A stretch of DNA of 64,000 nt from JAJPJE01 sp963724985. Lineage in GTDB: Bacteria; Acidobacteriota; Terriglobia; Terriglobales; Acidobacteriaceae. The DNA lies in assembly GCA_963724985.1 (NCBI GenBank), contig CAVRWV010000015.1, positions 124,001 through 188,000 on the forward strand, read 5' to 3'. How positions within the stretch are numbered: the first letter of the stretch is position 1; every line of letters begins with the position of its first letter. Both the position numbers and the translations under genes were made by a program. Positions 25,054 through 34,631 of this stretch are shown here, in pieces. Under the pieces are notes generated by a model. That model searched no databases. It was not told the origin of the DNA and was given only the letters and a program-made list of their open reading frames with translations.

Positions 25054-26430
25054 TTGAATTCAATGAACAAGACACATCGGTTTGCGTGCGTAGCCCAGTT
25101 GGCTATGGTCGCGCTCATGATTTGTGGAACCGCGATGGCGCAACGAGATCCGGGTCCGCGAGGCGGGCCTGCAGCCGCAGGCGCTGCATATCCAACACTG
25201 AACCCGACCGAACAGGCAGCGTTCAACGCCGCGCAAGCGGTCTTTGCCGAGGTGGATTCGGTCTCAGGAACAATTAGCGGCGAGGAAGGCAAAGGCTTGG
25301 GGCCAACCTTCAACGGAAACAGCTGTGCAATGTGTCATGCGCAGCCGACCCTGGGCGGCAGCAGTCCGGGAGTGAACAGTCCGCAGATTCCGCAACAGAA
25401 TCCGCAGGTTGCGCTGGCGACACTGGATGGTGCGCACAACAGCGTGCCATCGTTCATCACTGCGAATGGTCCGGTGCGGGAAGCGCGCTTCGTGCGTAAC
25501 TCCAACGGCTCAGCTGATGGGGGCGTACACGGGCTCTACACGATTACCGGCCGGACAGATGCCCAGGGCTGCAATCTTGCGCAGCCGAACTTTGCGGCGC
25601 AAATCGCGAATCGCAACATAATCTTCCGGATACCGACACCGACGTTTGGCATGGGATTGGTCGAGGACACTCCCGACGCGACTTTGCGCGCGAACCTTGC
25701 GCAATCGCAGCGAATCAAGTCGGCAATGGGGATCGCCGGGGTGTTGAATACATCGGGAAACGACGGATCGGTAACGCGATTCGGCTGGAAGGCGCAGAAC
25801 AAGTCGCTCTTAATATTTTCGGGCGAAGCCTACAACGTGGAACAGGGCGTGACTAACGAAGCATTTCCGAACGAACGCAGCGACGTAGCGGGATGCCAGC
25901 TGAATCCTACTCCGGAGGATCATTTCCAGGTCGCGGTTGGCGGATCATCGACTGGCGTAGGCAGCGAATTCGCATCGGACCTGATCAACTTCGCGGTTGC
26001 GATGAGGCTGTCAGCGCCGCCGACACCAGCGCCTTTCACCGCTTCGGCGCAAAACGGTGCCAACTTGTTCACCAATGTGGGGTGCGCGCTATGCCATTCG
26101 ACTTCGCTCACGACGGGGAACTCACCGTTCACCGGGATGTCGAATGTCACATATCACCCGTACTCCGATTTCGCGGTACACCACATGGGATCAGGATTGT
26201 CCGATGGGGTGACGCAAGGCGCGGCAGGGCCAGATCAGTTCCGAACTGCGCCGCTGTGGGGAGTGGGACAACGACTGTTCTTCCTGCATGATGGACGCAC
26301 GTCGGACCTGTTGCAGGCGATCGCCGCGCATTCCAGCAACGGCTCGGAGGCGAATGGAGTGGTTCGAGTGTTCAATGGGTTGAGTGCGTCGCAGAAACAG
26401 GATTTGCTGAACTTCCTGCGAGCGCTGTGA
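25054..26430 (+). CDS. Di-heme oxidoreductase (DHOR-like c-type cytochrome)
   Basis: The 458-residue periplasmic protein has a signal peptide (about 10-30, ending CGTAMA) and two CxxCH heme c sites: SCAMCHAQ near residue 95 and GCALCHST near 345. The block MGLVEDTPDATLRANLA and the LWGVGQRLFFLHDGRT end match the putative di-heme thiol oxidoreductase group related to MauG/CcpA. The TTG start at 25054 is decided by AAGGAG at 25041-25046; the ATG at 25063 would be too far. Electron partner unknown. Monocistronic. Confidence 0.88.
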   Translation: MNSMNKTHRFACVAQLAMVALMICGTAMAQRDPGPRGGPAAAGAAYPTLNPTEQAAFNAAQAVFAEVDSVSGTISGEEGKGLGPTFNGNSCAMCHAQPTLGGSSPGVNSPQIPQQNPQVALATLDGAHNSVPSFITANGPVREARFVRNSNGSADGGVHGLYTITGRTDAQGCNLAQPNFAAQIANRNIIFRIPTPTFGMGLVEDTPDATLRANLAQSQRIKSAMGIAGVLNTSGNDGSVTRFGWKAQNKSLLIFSGEAYNVEQGVTNEAFPNERSDVAGCQLNPTPEDHFQVAVGGSSTGVGSEFASDLINFAVAMRLSAPPTPAPFTASAQNGANLFTNVGCALCHSTSLTTGNSPFTGMSNVTYHPYSDFAVHHMGSGLSDGVTQGAAGPDQFRTAPLWGVGQRLFFLHDGRTSDLLQAIAAHSSNGSEANGVVRVFNGLSASQKQDLLNFLRAL

Positions 26431-26435
26431 GTGAG

Positions 26436-26490
26436 GTGGGTAGCTGGTAGCTGTGGCGGAATCCAGCTACTTGCTACTAGCTACCCCACT
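26436..26490. repeat. GTGGGTAGCTGGTAGC inverted repeat
   Basis: GTGGGTAGCTGGTAGC near 26437 and GCTACTAGCTACCCCAC near 26473 form long, slightly imperfect arms between two convergent genes. Possible bidirectional terminator or mobile palindrome; no T run. Confidence 0.65.
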
Positions 26491-26505
26491 CGATCCTGTT
26501 CCTCT

Positions 26506-28152
26506 CTAGGAGGAAGCAGCCCAGTTGTGGCGCTCGATGAACGTCGGTGGCTCGTAGACTTTGCCTTGCGCGAGGCGGCGTTCTTCGCGACGGGTGCTCC
26601 AGAGCATGATCGGTCCGCCGATGCGAGTGATCCAGCGCGTGAGGGATCCGAATTCGGTTTCCAACTCGCGTCGAAGCTCGCGGACACGGCGGCTGACGTC
26701 CGCGTTGGTCTTGCGGAGCTGGTGCTCCATGGCCCAGAGTGCAGGTCCATAGGACTTGCGCAATTCCTGAGCTTCGCGCTCGTAGCGTTCACGAATGCGA
26801 GCGTCGGGATGATTCCGATACTTGCGCCAGCCCTGCAGCGTGGTGCGGCAGATGCGATAGATGCTGGGGCCGTTGAGTTCGAAGTCGCGGAAGAAAGCCC
26901 AGTCGAGGAAGCGCTTGGAGTCGTCGCGCCCGATGGCAGCGTGGCGGAAGTTGAATTTGAACTGACCGTGAATGTCGGCAAGATCGCCAGGCAGGAGGCG
27001 TCCTTGCTCCGACATCTCCTTATATAAAGGAGTGCCCGGGACCGGCGTGTAGAGCATGAACTGGTGAAACTCGGTATCGTGCGCGATGGCCTGCTCGACT
27101 TCTTCGCGAATATTGTCGGGCGTGTGGTGTTCGAGTCCGATGATGGTTGAGCCAAGCGCCTTGATGCCGTGCTCGCGCAGTTCGCGCACGAGCTTCACGG
27201 TGTCAGTGCCGTTGAGCTTGTCATAGTGGCTCTTGCGCGATTCGAGGCCCATCCAGATCCAGGCGATGCCCAGCTCGACTAGTTCTTCAACCGTGTACTT
27301 GCGGATCGCATTCGCCGAGGCGAAAACGTAAAATCCCCAACTCTTGTTGTGCGCCTTCATCAGCGCGAGCAGTTCCATGGCGCGTGGACGCTGGAGCAGG
27401 AAATTTTCGTCCATGATGAAGAAGAAGCGCGTGTTGGTCTTGGCTTCCATCTCGCACATGATGTCGAAAAGTTCCTGGCCGGTCTCGAAGAAATTGACGG
27501 ACTTGCCTTTGCCGCCGAAGAAGGCCGAGGTAGTACAGAAGTTGCAGCCCATGGGACAGCCCACGGATGGAATGATGGTGACGGCAATGTCCTCGGGCTT
27601 CTCGTGGAGCTTGCGTCCCATGACGCGGAAATCAAAACCTGAAGTGATCCGCGGGTGGCGAATGGGAGCGCTGGGATCTTCGCCGAGATACGAGCGCATC
27701 CAGGCGATGCCTTCGCCCTTGACGATGTGATCGGCGTCGATCATGTGGTCGACGCCCGGGATGGCAGCGACGTGGCCGCCGATAACGATCTTCGAGTGTG
27801 GCGACAGCTTGCGGACGATGCGGCACATCTCGCGCACTTTGCCGACATTCACGATGATCGAGGAGATGCCGACAACGTCGTACTGCTGCTCGGTGATCTC
27901 GCGCGCGAAGGCTTCGCGAGTAGGGAAATCGAGCACCGTACAGGGCGCGGAGATGTTCTCCTGAATCATCATGATGCCCCAGGAGCGATGGAAGAGACGC
28001 GGCGAAAATGCGCCCTGCATGCGCGTCACCTGGTTGTAATAAAGCTCCATGGGATTGATGGAACGGCTGCCAAACTCGTCGTCTTGCGCATAAGGACCGA
28101 ACACGGAACTTAAGAGGATGCGGGCGTTCGTGCCTTTGGGATGGGTTTCCAT
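26506..28152 (-). CDS. Cobalamin-dependent radical SAM protein
   Basis: The 548-residue enzyme has an N-terminal B12-binding Rossmann-like domain (YDVVGISSIIVNVGKVREMC, KIVIGGHVAAIPG), then a radical SAM domain with the 4Fe-4S motif in VGCPMGCNFCTTS (CxxxCxxC) and a basic helical tail of about 120 residues. Class B radical SAM methylases and related enzymes share this build, including hopanoid methylases and lipid-modifying enzymes. The substrate cannot be told from sequence; no hopanoid or tetraether genes are next to it. The long C-terminal extension is worth noting. Confidence 0.88.
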   Translation of the reverse strand: METHPKGTNARILLSSVFGPYAQDDEFGSRSINPMELYYNQVTRMQGAFSPRLFHRSWGIMMIQENISAPCTVLDFPTREAFAREITEQQYDVVGISSIIVNVGKVREMCRIVRKLSPHSKIVIGGHVAAIPGVDHMIDADHIVKGEGIAWMRSYLGEDPSAPIRHPRITSGFDFRVMGRKLHEKPEDIAVTIIPSVGCPMGCNFCTTSAFFGGKGKSVNFFETGQELFDIMCEMEAKTNTRFFFIMDENFLLQRPRAMELLALMKAHNKSWGFYVFASANAIRKYTVEELVELGIAWIWMGLESRKSHYDKLNGTDTVKLVRELREHGIKALGSTIIGLEHHTPDNIREEVEQAIAHDTEFHQFMLYTPVPGTPLYKEMSEQGRLLPGDLADIHGQFKFNFRHAAIGRDDSKRFLDWAFFRDFELNGPSIYRICRTTLQGWRKYRNHPDARIRERYEREAQELRKSYGPALWAMEHQLRKTNADVSRRVRELRRELETEFGSLTRWITRIGGPIMLWSTRREERRLAQGKVYEPPTFIERHNWAASS

Positions 28153-28327
28153 AACTGCTGTTTAGCTGCCTCCTGCGGACCTGAAGCCTCATCGTAAGCA
28201 TCCGGTAGGAACGGAGGCTGTGAGGAATGACACCGCGGACAGCGGAATTACAAAAAGATTACAGAGAAGATGAAGAAGCGTTGCGATTTACAACAGCGGC
28301 GAGCGTGTGCGCGATGGAAGGACTGCA

Positions 28328-28363
28328 CCACTCCGGCCAAAGTCAGGCTTGAATGGCCACCAC
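28328..28363. repeat. Hairpin repeat CCACTCCGGCC / GGCTTGAATGG-CCACC, copy 2
   Basis: CCACTCCGGCC (28328-28338) and GGCTTGAATGG (28346-28356), then CCACCACC, match the element at 9465-9500 (right arm nearly identical), upstream of the DyP gene. Confidence 0.6.
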
Positions 28364-28435
28364 CGTGCTTGAATCGGTGACTTGATATGGGCACGTGATA
28401 GATTTGGTTTCAATCCTCATATTTGGCAGGTTTGG

Positions 28436-29371
28436 ATGGCAACGGAAAAGAACCCACGCGAGTCCGTCCGTATGGTAAATCCTCAAAGTGGCATATTCGC
28501 TCTCGGAACCGCATCGCACGCCTACTTGGAATTCGATGCCCTAAGTGGGCGGAACGCGCAGGAGCTGGTGCAGGCGATCTCGTCACTGCGTGAGCCGCGG
28601 ACGACGATGGGAGGCGTCAATCTGGTGGTGGGGTTCCGGCCTGAGTTGTGGCAGCGGACTGTCCCGGACGACGCGCCAGCCGGAGTCGTGGGATTCAACA
28701 AGGATCTGGCGGGCGTCGAGGGATTCGTGATGCCAGCGACGCAGCACGATGCGGTGCTGTGGATCTCGGGCAGCGCCTACGATGTGGTGTTCGAAGTGGC
28801 GCGCAACGCCATCGCGGCGCTGAAGGATCTCGCCTCGGTTGCCGACGAGACGTCGAGCTGGCCTTATCGCCATGATCGTGACTTGACCGGGTTCATCGAC
28901 GGATCGGAGAATCCCAGCCTGATCGATGCGCCCGACGAGGCGCTCATCGAACAAGGACAGCCGGGCGCCGGCGGAACCGTTCTACTGCTGCAGAAGTGGG
29001 TTCACAATGCGGCTGAGTGGGAGTCGCTTTCAGTAGAGGCTCAGGAACGCGTGATCGGGCGGAAGAAACTCGATAGCATCGAAATCGAAAACAAGGCGCC
29101 AGATTCGCATGTTGCGAGCACCGATCAGGACCGGTTCGGCAAGATCTTCCGGCGGAACATGCCCTACGGCACGGTCACCAATCATGGAACGATGTTCGTG
29201 GGGTTCAGTGCCGATCAGCGGCGTCTGTCGACGATGCTGGAGAGCATGGCGGGGCTGACGACAGGCGTGCGAGACGCACTTACGCGCTATACGAAGCCGC
29301 TTTCCGGCGCGTACTACTTCGTTCCATCCACCGAGTCTCTTCGTCGACTGAGCGGCGAAACCTCTTCTTGA
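28436..29371 (+). CDS. DyP-type heme peroxidase
   Basis: The 311-residue enzyme has the DyP GxxDG motif with its catalytic aspartate in TGFIDGSENP (about residue 150), and the proximal heme histidine in PDSHVASTD as in YfeX. It oxidises dyes, porphyrinogens or aromatic compounds with H2O2. ATG 28436 gives the normal length; an ATG at 28382 adds an unlikely basic tail. No signal peptide, so cytoplasmic or encapsulated; no encapsulin gene is near. Confidence 0.9.
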   Translation: MATEKNPRESVRMVNPQSGIFALGTASHAYLEFDALSGRNAQELVQAISSLREPRTTMGGVNLVVGFRPELWQRTVPDDAPAGVVGFNKDLAGVEGFVMPATQHDAVLWISGSAYDVVFEVARNAIAALKDLASVADETSSWPYRHDRDLTGFIDGSENPSLIDAPDEALIEQGQPGAGGTVLLLQKWVHNAAEWESLSVEAQERVIGRKKLDSIEIENKAPDSHVASTDQDRFGKIFRRNMPYGTVTNHGTMFVGFSADQRRLSTMLESMAGLTTGVRDALTRYTKPLSGAYYFVPSTESLRRLSGETSS

Positions 29372-29397
29372 TCCTCGGACACGCGAACCGGTGCGAG

Positions 29398-30429
29398 CTA
29401 CGAGGCTTGTCCAGGTAACGGTTGCCGGTAAAGTTCCTCGTACAGCGGCTGGTAGCGGCTCGCGAAAAAGTGCATGGAATATGCCGGGAAAAAGACAGTG
29501 ATGGGAGCGCCGACGAATCCCACGCAATACACGATCACGGGCACCGCAATAACGGATGCAAGCGCGATCCCGATCACAATGACGAGGATATTCGCGGCAG
29601 CGGCCTTGAAGACTACGACGCCCGCTGCGACGGCAATCGCTGCCGGGATAGCCACGATTAGCGCCAAGATGACCATCAGAATCACGAATGCCATTAAGGC
29701 GGCGATTGCGAGAACCATCTTGAGCAGGACGTATCCGAAATAGTTCATTGGCTCGGACCTGATGCGGCTCCACAGGCGTCCCCAACCCTCTGTGCAGGTG
29801 ACGCGCTCGAACATCATTTGCGGGACCACGAAGTCCTTGGTCAGAACCATCACGACGAGCAGCAATACGCCGAGAAGTGAAACGAACAGCACCGCGCCGG
29901 CGAGTTGCGCAACCGCACTCACGATTTCCGCACCACCTCCGCCTTCCTTGAGGACTTTGAGCAGGGGCAGGCCTACCAGGTAAACCGCAAGCGCGACGTA
30001 AGGGATCACCAGCATCAGCCGGAAGGAGAAATACTCGAGGCCTTGCTCGCGCCAGCGCGCAAAGCCCTCGTGGATGCTTGCTTTGTCGCGCAGCACCGCT
30101 TCGTAAAGTACAAAGCGCAACACGCTGCCTATATAGAAGAACAATATCGCTAAGACGAAAATGGCTCCGATGATACCAAGGATCAGATTCCAATGCTGCG
30201 CGATCCAGGTTGGATCGAATCCGTGCCCGGGGACGGGATTTCCGTAAGCGGCAGGGCTGTGCTGACCGCCTCCGCCTCCACTGCCGCTGGTCGAAAGTTC
30301 GCCAGTCAAAACACCAAGCACGGCGATACGCGACCAATAGCCGAAGCGGAACGGCTGGAACAAACGCTTTTGCATCAGGTTGAAGGCGGGAGCGACACAA
30401 TCCCCTGGAGAAATGCCGGCCATAACCAC
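29398..30429 (-). CDS. Polytopic membrane protein of unknown function
   Basis: The 343-residue protein has about seven membrane helices (IIGAIFVLAILFFYIGSVL, VIPYVALAVYLVGLPLLKVL, LLGVLLLVVMVL and others) with a glycine-rich stretch near residue 52 (SGSGGGGGQ). The end YSMHFFASRYQPLYEELY is typical of a widespread DUF-type family in Acidobacteriota and archaea whose function is unknown. Convergent with the DyP gene, so linkage is doubtful. Confidence 0.7.
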   Translation of the reverse strand: MVMAGISPGDCVAPAFNLMQKRLFQPFRFGYWSRIAVLGVLTGELSTSGSGGGGGQHSPAAYGNPVPGHGFDPTWIAQHWNLILGIIGAIFVLAILFFYIGSVLRFVLYEAVLRDKASIHEGFARWREQGLEYFSFRLMLVIPYVALAVYLVGLPLLKVLKEGGGGAEIVSAVAQLAGAVLFVSLLGVLLLVVMVLTKDFVVPQMMFERVTCTEGWGRLWSRIRSEPMNYFGYVLLKMVLAIAALMAFVILMVILALIVAIPAAIAVAAGVVVFKAAAANILVIVIGIALASVIAVPVIVYCVGFVGAPITVFFPAYSMHFFASRYQPLYEELYRQPLPGQAS

Positions 30430-30526
30430 CTCGTTAGAAATCCGGATGACTCAAGCTAGGCCCGTGGTGCACTGAGGGTCAATGAAAAATGTACGCTCGC
30501 TAAGGTCGCAGTCGCAGAACGGCAAA

Positions 30527-31516
30527 CTATACCCCGAACCGCTGCCGATAGGCGCTCGGTGACACTCCCGTATGACGCTGGAAGAGCGAACGGAAATAGG
30601 CCACATCTTCGTAACCGACGGCGTTGCTGATCTCCTGCATCGTGCGGTGGTCATTTTCCAGCAGACGCTTGGCAGCCGCTACGCGCAACTTCTGCAAATA
30701 GGCGAGGGGACTGTCTCCGGTAGCTTGTTTGAAGCGGCGGACGAAATTGCGCAGGCTCATGCCGACACGTTGCGCCGGGGACTCGAGTGGAAAGGTGCGG
30801 TGAAAATTCTCATGCAGCCAATCCTGCGCGGAGGAGATGGACGGATCAGAGTGTTCAGTCTTCAGTGGAACGATTCCGAAGCCTGCCTGCCATGCGCGCG
30901 GAGTTTCAATGAGTAGTGCCTTAGCGGTTTGCATCGCAATATCGTGCCCGCAGAAATTTTCGACTAGATACAGGCTCAGGTCGAGCGAGGCGTTGACACC
31001 TCCACCCGTGTAGAAGGGCCCATCCTCCACCACCATCAGTTCCGGCATCCAGCGTACGTTGGGATATTTCCGGCGAAATTGATCAACAACTCCCCAGTGG
31101 GTGGTGGCGCGGCGTCCGTCGAGCAGACCAGCGGCCGCTACGAGGCCAACGCCCGAGCAGACACTGGCGATGACTGCACCGCGTTTATGCCAGCGTTTGA
31201 GCCAAGGCACAACCGCCGCATTACGTTCAACGACGTCATCGAGGCTTGGTCCGGTGGATGGAATGAAAATGAGTTTCGTCTTACGCACGGCGCTGAGCGA
31301 AGTTTCAGGTCGAATCTGGATTGCTCCATCACAGGAGACCGCGCGCCCGTCGACCGAAGCTGTGGTTACACGAAAAGGAGCGTCGACCGGAGTTCCCGTG
31401 AAGGCATTCCAGAGCTCGCCGGTATGACGGAAGACTTCCATCGGACCGATTGCAGTAGAAGAGAACGTTCCATCAAGAAACAAAACCGTGACATCGATCA
31501 TGGGATCTCCTGACAA
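30527..31516 (-). CDS. GlxA-type transcription regulator (DJ-1/PfpI domain plus AraC HTH)
   Basis: The 329-residue protein has an N-terminal class I glutamine-amidotransferase-like sensor (VTVLFLDGTFSSTAIGPMEV to VIASVCSGVGLVAAAGLLDG, with a Cys in ASVCSGV) and a C-terminal AraC HTH (AQRVGMSLRNFVRRFKQATG, YEDVAYFRSLFQRHTGVSPS). Such regulators sense small nitrogenous metabolites. It faces a DUF4242 gene across a palindromic site at 31539-31556, so autoregulation and control of DUF4242 are likely. Start at 31516 or 31501 (second Met). Confidence 0.92.
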   Translation of the reverse strand: MSGDPMIDVTVLFLDGTFSSTAIGPMEVFRHTGELWNAFTGTPVDAPFRVTTASVDGRAVSCDGAIQIRPETSLSAVRKTKLIFIPSTGPSLDDVVERNAAVVPWLKRWHKRGAVIASVCSGVGLVAAAGLLDGRRATTHWGVVDQFRRKYPNVRWMPELMVVEDGPFYTGGGVNASLDLSLYLVENFCGHDIAMQTAKALLIETPRAWQAGFGIVPLKTEHSDPSISSAQDWLHENFHRTFPLESPAQRVGMSLRNFVRRFKQATGDSPLAYLQKLRVAAAKRLLENDHRTMQEISNAVGYEDVAYFRSLFQRHTGVSPSAYRQRFGV

Positions 31517-31538
31517 TCTGGCCTAATCGCCTATCTAT

Positions 31539-31556
31539 GATGGCAAATGTGCCATC
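31539..31556. promoter_or_regulatory. Palindromic operator GATGGCA-AATG-TGCCATC
   Basis: A perfect 7-4-7 palindrome lies 23 bp from the GlxA-type start and 75 bp from the DUF4242 start. Position between divergent genes and dyad form suggest the binding site of the neighbouring AraC-type regulator. Confidence 0.6.
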
Positions 31557-31630
31557 TTGTTGCAAGCCCCATTTCACTCTACCGTAATGAATATCGAACG
31601 CAACTTGTTCGAGCGAATGAGGAGGATGGT

Positions 31631-31912
31631 ATGAAGAAATTTTTGATCGAGCGCGAGATTCCAAAGGTAGGAACTCTGGACGGGGAACAATTGAAAGCAG
31701 CGGCAACGAAGTCGAATGCAGCGCTGCGTGAGCTTGGACCAGAGATCCAGTGGGTGGAATCATTTGTCGCCGCGGATAAGACCTTTTGCGTGTATCTCGC
31801 CGAAGACGAGGAGATTATTCAAAAGCACGCCGCGCTAAGCGGCTTTCCCGCGACGAAGGTGACGGAAATTGGAAACACGATTAATCCTTTGACAGCAGTT
31901 GGTAAAAGCTAG
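31631..31912 (+). CDS. DUF4242 family protein
   Basis: The 93-residue product matches the DUF4242 pattern: FLIEREIPKVGTL, then WVESFVAADKTFCVYLAEDE and the end KVTEIGNTINPLT. It is a small ferredoxin-like-fold protein; some members bind metal or act in stress, but the function is unsettled. The ATG at 31631 has GGAGGA just upstream. Divergent from the GlxA-type regulator; the kinase gene follows within 40 bp. Confidence 0.85.
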   Translation: MKKFLIEREIPKVGTLDGEQLKAAATKSNAALRELGPEIQWVESFVAADKTFCVYLAEDEEIIQKHAALSGFPATKVTEIGNTINPLTAVGKS

Positions 31913-31952
31913 TTTTATCCGGGCCCCGAAACGCGGACTGGAGCAAGAAGAA

Positions 31953-34550
31953 GTGATAGGCGAGTTAATTTCGTATTACCGCGTCACGCGAAAATTAGGC
32001 GACGGCGGTATGGGGGTGGTTTACCTGGCGGAAGATACCCGCCTGGGCAGACTGGTGGCGCTGAAGTTTCTCTCCGAGTGCATCGGGGAGAAACCCGGCG
32101 TATTGGAACGCTTCCGGCAGGAAGCGAGGGCTGCGTCAGCGCTCAATCATCCGGGGATCTGCACGATTCACGAGGTGAGCGAGCACGAATCGCGGCCCTT
32201 CATCGTCATGGAGTACCTGGAAGGACAGACCCTGCGGCAGGCGATGCAGGGGCGACGTTTCGAGCTGGAGAAGCTGCTCGAGATCGGCGTGCAGGTCGCA
32301 GACGCGCTCGATGCAGCGCACGGCAAAGGGATCATTCATCGCGACATCAAGCCAGGAAACATCTTCGTCACAAGCCGCGGTTACGCGAAGATACTCGACT
32401 TCGGCTTGGCGAAGATCGAGAGAAATGCCGTTCCCGGCGCGACAATCACGATCACTGCGGATCGATTAACGACCTCGGGCGTGACCATGGGCACAGTCAT
32501 GTACATGTCGCCCGAGCAGGCATTGGGAAAAGATCTGGATGCTCGTACGGACTTGTTCTCGTTTGGATGCGTGTTGTACGAGATGGCGACTGGCGTGGTT
32601 CCGTTCCAGGGTGACACCTCGGCGGCAATTTTTAATGAGCTGCTGAACAAGGCGCCGCTTCCGGTAGTGAGACTGAATCCGAATGTTCCACCGGAGTTAG
32701 AGCGGATCATCAATAAGTGCCTCGAGAAAGACCGCGAGGTGCGTTATCAGAGTGGGGTGGAACTGCGCGCAGACCTGAAGCGCTTGAAGCGCGACAGTGA
32801 TACGAGCCGGATCACCAGCGCGCCACAAACGCAAAAGCCCGGCGCGAAGCGACATGCGCTTCCGGTGATAGCGGCTGCCGCACTGCTGGCGGTGGCGCCG
32901 GTCTACTGGCTGTCACATCCGGCGAGCGTGCCGCGAGTCAATGGGATGCGCCAGGTAACGAGTGATGCCCTTACAAAAGTGGGGCTGGTATCAGACGGCA
33001 CTCGCGTGTACTTCGCGGAAAATGATGGCGGCCGGGATGTGCTTGCAGAAGTGGCTGCATCGGGTGGCGATACAGCGATCGTTCCCACTCCTTATACGAC
33101 GATATCCCCAAGAGACATTTCTGCGGAAGGCTCCGAAATTCTGCTCGGGTACGACGCCGTCGCGGAACGAGAGTCGCACGTCGGAGTGGTGCCGCTGCCC
33201 GCGGGCTCTCCACGGAGCTTCAATCTGTCCGCGACCGGCGCTGCGTGGTCCAGGGACGGGCGAGAGCTGGTCATGACCAAGGGATCTGCAATCTACCTTG
33301 CGGATCACGATGGCAGCAACGTGAGGAAACTCAGCGATGTGAAGGTCCCCGCATCCAGTCCGCGATTTTCGCCCGATGGGAAGAGAATCCGCTTCACGAT
33401 GACTGACGCCATCAACAATACGAACTCGATATGGGAGATTGCGCGCGATGGCAGCAACTTGCACGAAGTGCTGCCCAATTTCAGAACGCCTCCGGACGAG
33501 TGCTGCGGGGAGTGGACGGCAGATGGAAAGTTCTTCCTGTTCCAGAGCTCGACAGAGCATGGGAGCGATATCTGGGCAGTGCGAGACGGAACGGGATCGA
33601 TCAGCCGATCGAGTCAACCGTTTCGGCTGACACACGGACCTCTCGCTTTCAGTAATCCGGTGCCCAGCAAAGACGGCAAACAGATTTTCGCTTTGGGATA
33701 TCAGTCCAAAGGAGAATTGGTGCGTTACGACGCAAGGGCCAAACAGTTTGTTCCGATGGCCGGCGGGATCGCTGCGAGCGACGTGGACTCTTCGCCGGAT
33801 GGAAATTGGATCGTATATGTGAACACTGTCGACAACACGCTGTGGCGCAGTCGGGTGGATGGAACAGAGCGTCTGCAATTGACGTTTGGTCCCAAGTGCG
33901 TGGCACTTCCAAGGTGGTCACCAGACGGAAAGCAGATTGCGTATTCGGCAGCACAAGCGGGAAAGCCGTGGAAGATATTCGTAATTCCGGCGCAAGGTGG
34001 AACGCCGCGGGAGGTCTCGGCGGAAAACTTCAACGAAGTGGATGTGGGCTGGTCTCCTGATGGAAGACAACTTTTGTTCGGAAGGTTGAATTCGTCGAAC
34101 GGCGCGGAGGAGCGCGCGATTCTCACTGTAGACGTAGATCGCGGACAAGTCGCGATGGTTCCCGGATCCGAAAACCTGTTCAGCCCGAGGTGGTCACCCG
34201 ATGGACGATATATCGCGGCGATCGATGCCCGAGGCATGGGAGAGCTGAAGGTCTACGACACGCGGAGGAAGAAGTGGTCGACGTGGATCCAAGACAGTGA
34301 AGCAATCGGATATCCCGCCTGGTCGAGCGACGGCCGGTCACTCTTTTTCCGCACGATCGCAAGCAGCGATCCCGGCGTATATTCGGTCCGATTGGGAGAA
34401 TCGAAGCCGGAAAGGGTCATGGGATTAAAAGATGTTCGACAATACTGCGGATACTTCGGCAGCTGGAATGGATATGCGCCGGATGGGTCGGTGGTGCTCG
34501 TGCGAGACATTAGCGCGCAAGAGATTTACGCGCTGGAGTTGGAACGCTAG
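31953..34550 (+). CDS. Membrane serine/threonine protein kinase with TolB-like propeller
   Basis: Kinase domain about residues 8-270: glycine loop GDGGMGVVYLAED, VALKFL lysine, HRDIKPGN catalytic loop, DFGLAK and MYMSPEQALGK. One membrane helix follows near 300-320 (ALPVIAAAALLAVAPVYWL). The outside portion is a WD40-like PD40 propeller with repeats such as PRFSPDGKRIRF, WSPDGKQIAYSA, WSPDGRQLLFG and WSSDGRSLFF. Kinase-propeller fusions are abundant in Acidobacteriota. I chose GTG 31953; an upstream TTG at 31899 would overlap the DUF4242 gene. The signal sensed is unknown. Confidence 0.92.
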   Translation: MIGELISYYRVTRKLGDGGMGVVYLAEDTRLGRLVALKFLSECIGEKPGVLERFRQEARAASALNHPGICTIHEVSEHESRPFIVMEYLEGQTLRQAMQGRRFELEKLLEIGVQVADALDAAHGKGIIHRDIKPGNIFVTSRGYAKILDFGLAKIERNAVPGATITITADRLTTSGVTMGTVMYMSPEQALGKDLDARTDLFSFGCVLYEMATGVVPFQGDTSAAIFNELLNKAPLPVVRLNPNVPPELERIINKCLEKDREVRYQSGVELRADLKRLKRDSDTSRITSAPQTQKPGAKRHALPVIAAAALLAVAPVYWLSHPASVPRVNGMRQVTSDALTKVGLVSDGTRVYFAENDGGRDVLAEVAASGGDTAIVPTPYTTISPRDISAEGSEILLGYDAVAERESHVGVVPLPAGSPRSFNLSATGAAWSRDGRELVMTKGSAIYLADHDGSNVRKLSDVKVPASSPRFSPDGKRIRFTMTDAINNTNSIWEIARDGSNLHEVLPNFRTPPDECCGEWTADGKFFLFQSSTEHGSDIWAVRDGTGSISRSSQPFRLTHGPLAFSNPVPSKDGKQIFALGYQSKGELVRYDARAKQFVPMAGGIAASDVDSSPDGNWIVYVNTVDNTLWRSRVDGTERLQLTFGPKCVALPRWSPDGKQIAYSAAQAGKPWKIFVIPAQGGTPREVSAENFNEVDVGWSPDGRQLLFGRLNSSNGAEERAILTVDVDRGQVAMVPGSENLFSPRWSPDGRYIAAIDARGMGELKVYDTRRKKWSTWIQDSEAIGYPAWSSDGRSLFFRTIASSDPGVYSVRLGESKPERVMGLKDVRQYCGYFGSWNGYAPDGSVVLVRDISAQEIYALELER

Positions 34551-34554
34551 AGGC

Positions 34555-34575
34555 GTTTCATGTTTCACGTTTCGC
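34555..34575. repeat. Three tandem GTTTCNN heptamers
   Basis: GTTTCAT, GTTTCAC and GTTTCGC follow each other without gaps after the kinase stop. The same heptamers form arrays at 51269-51289 and, inverted, at 51359-51400. Confidence 0.75.
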
Positions 34576-34631
34576 GAAATCAGAGTACGCGAGATCACTT
34601 TGGCTCAGGAGCTAGGAGTATTTGGGGATCT

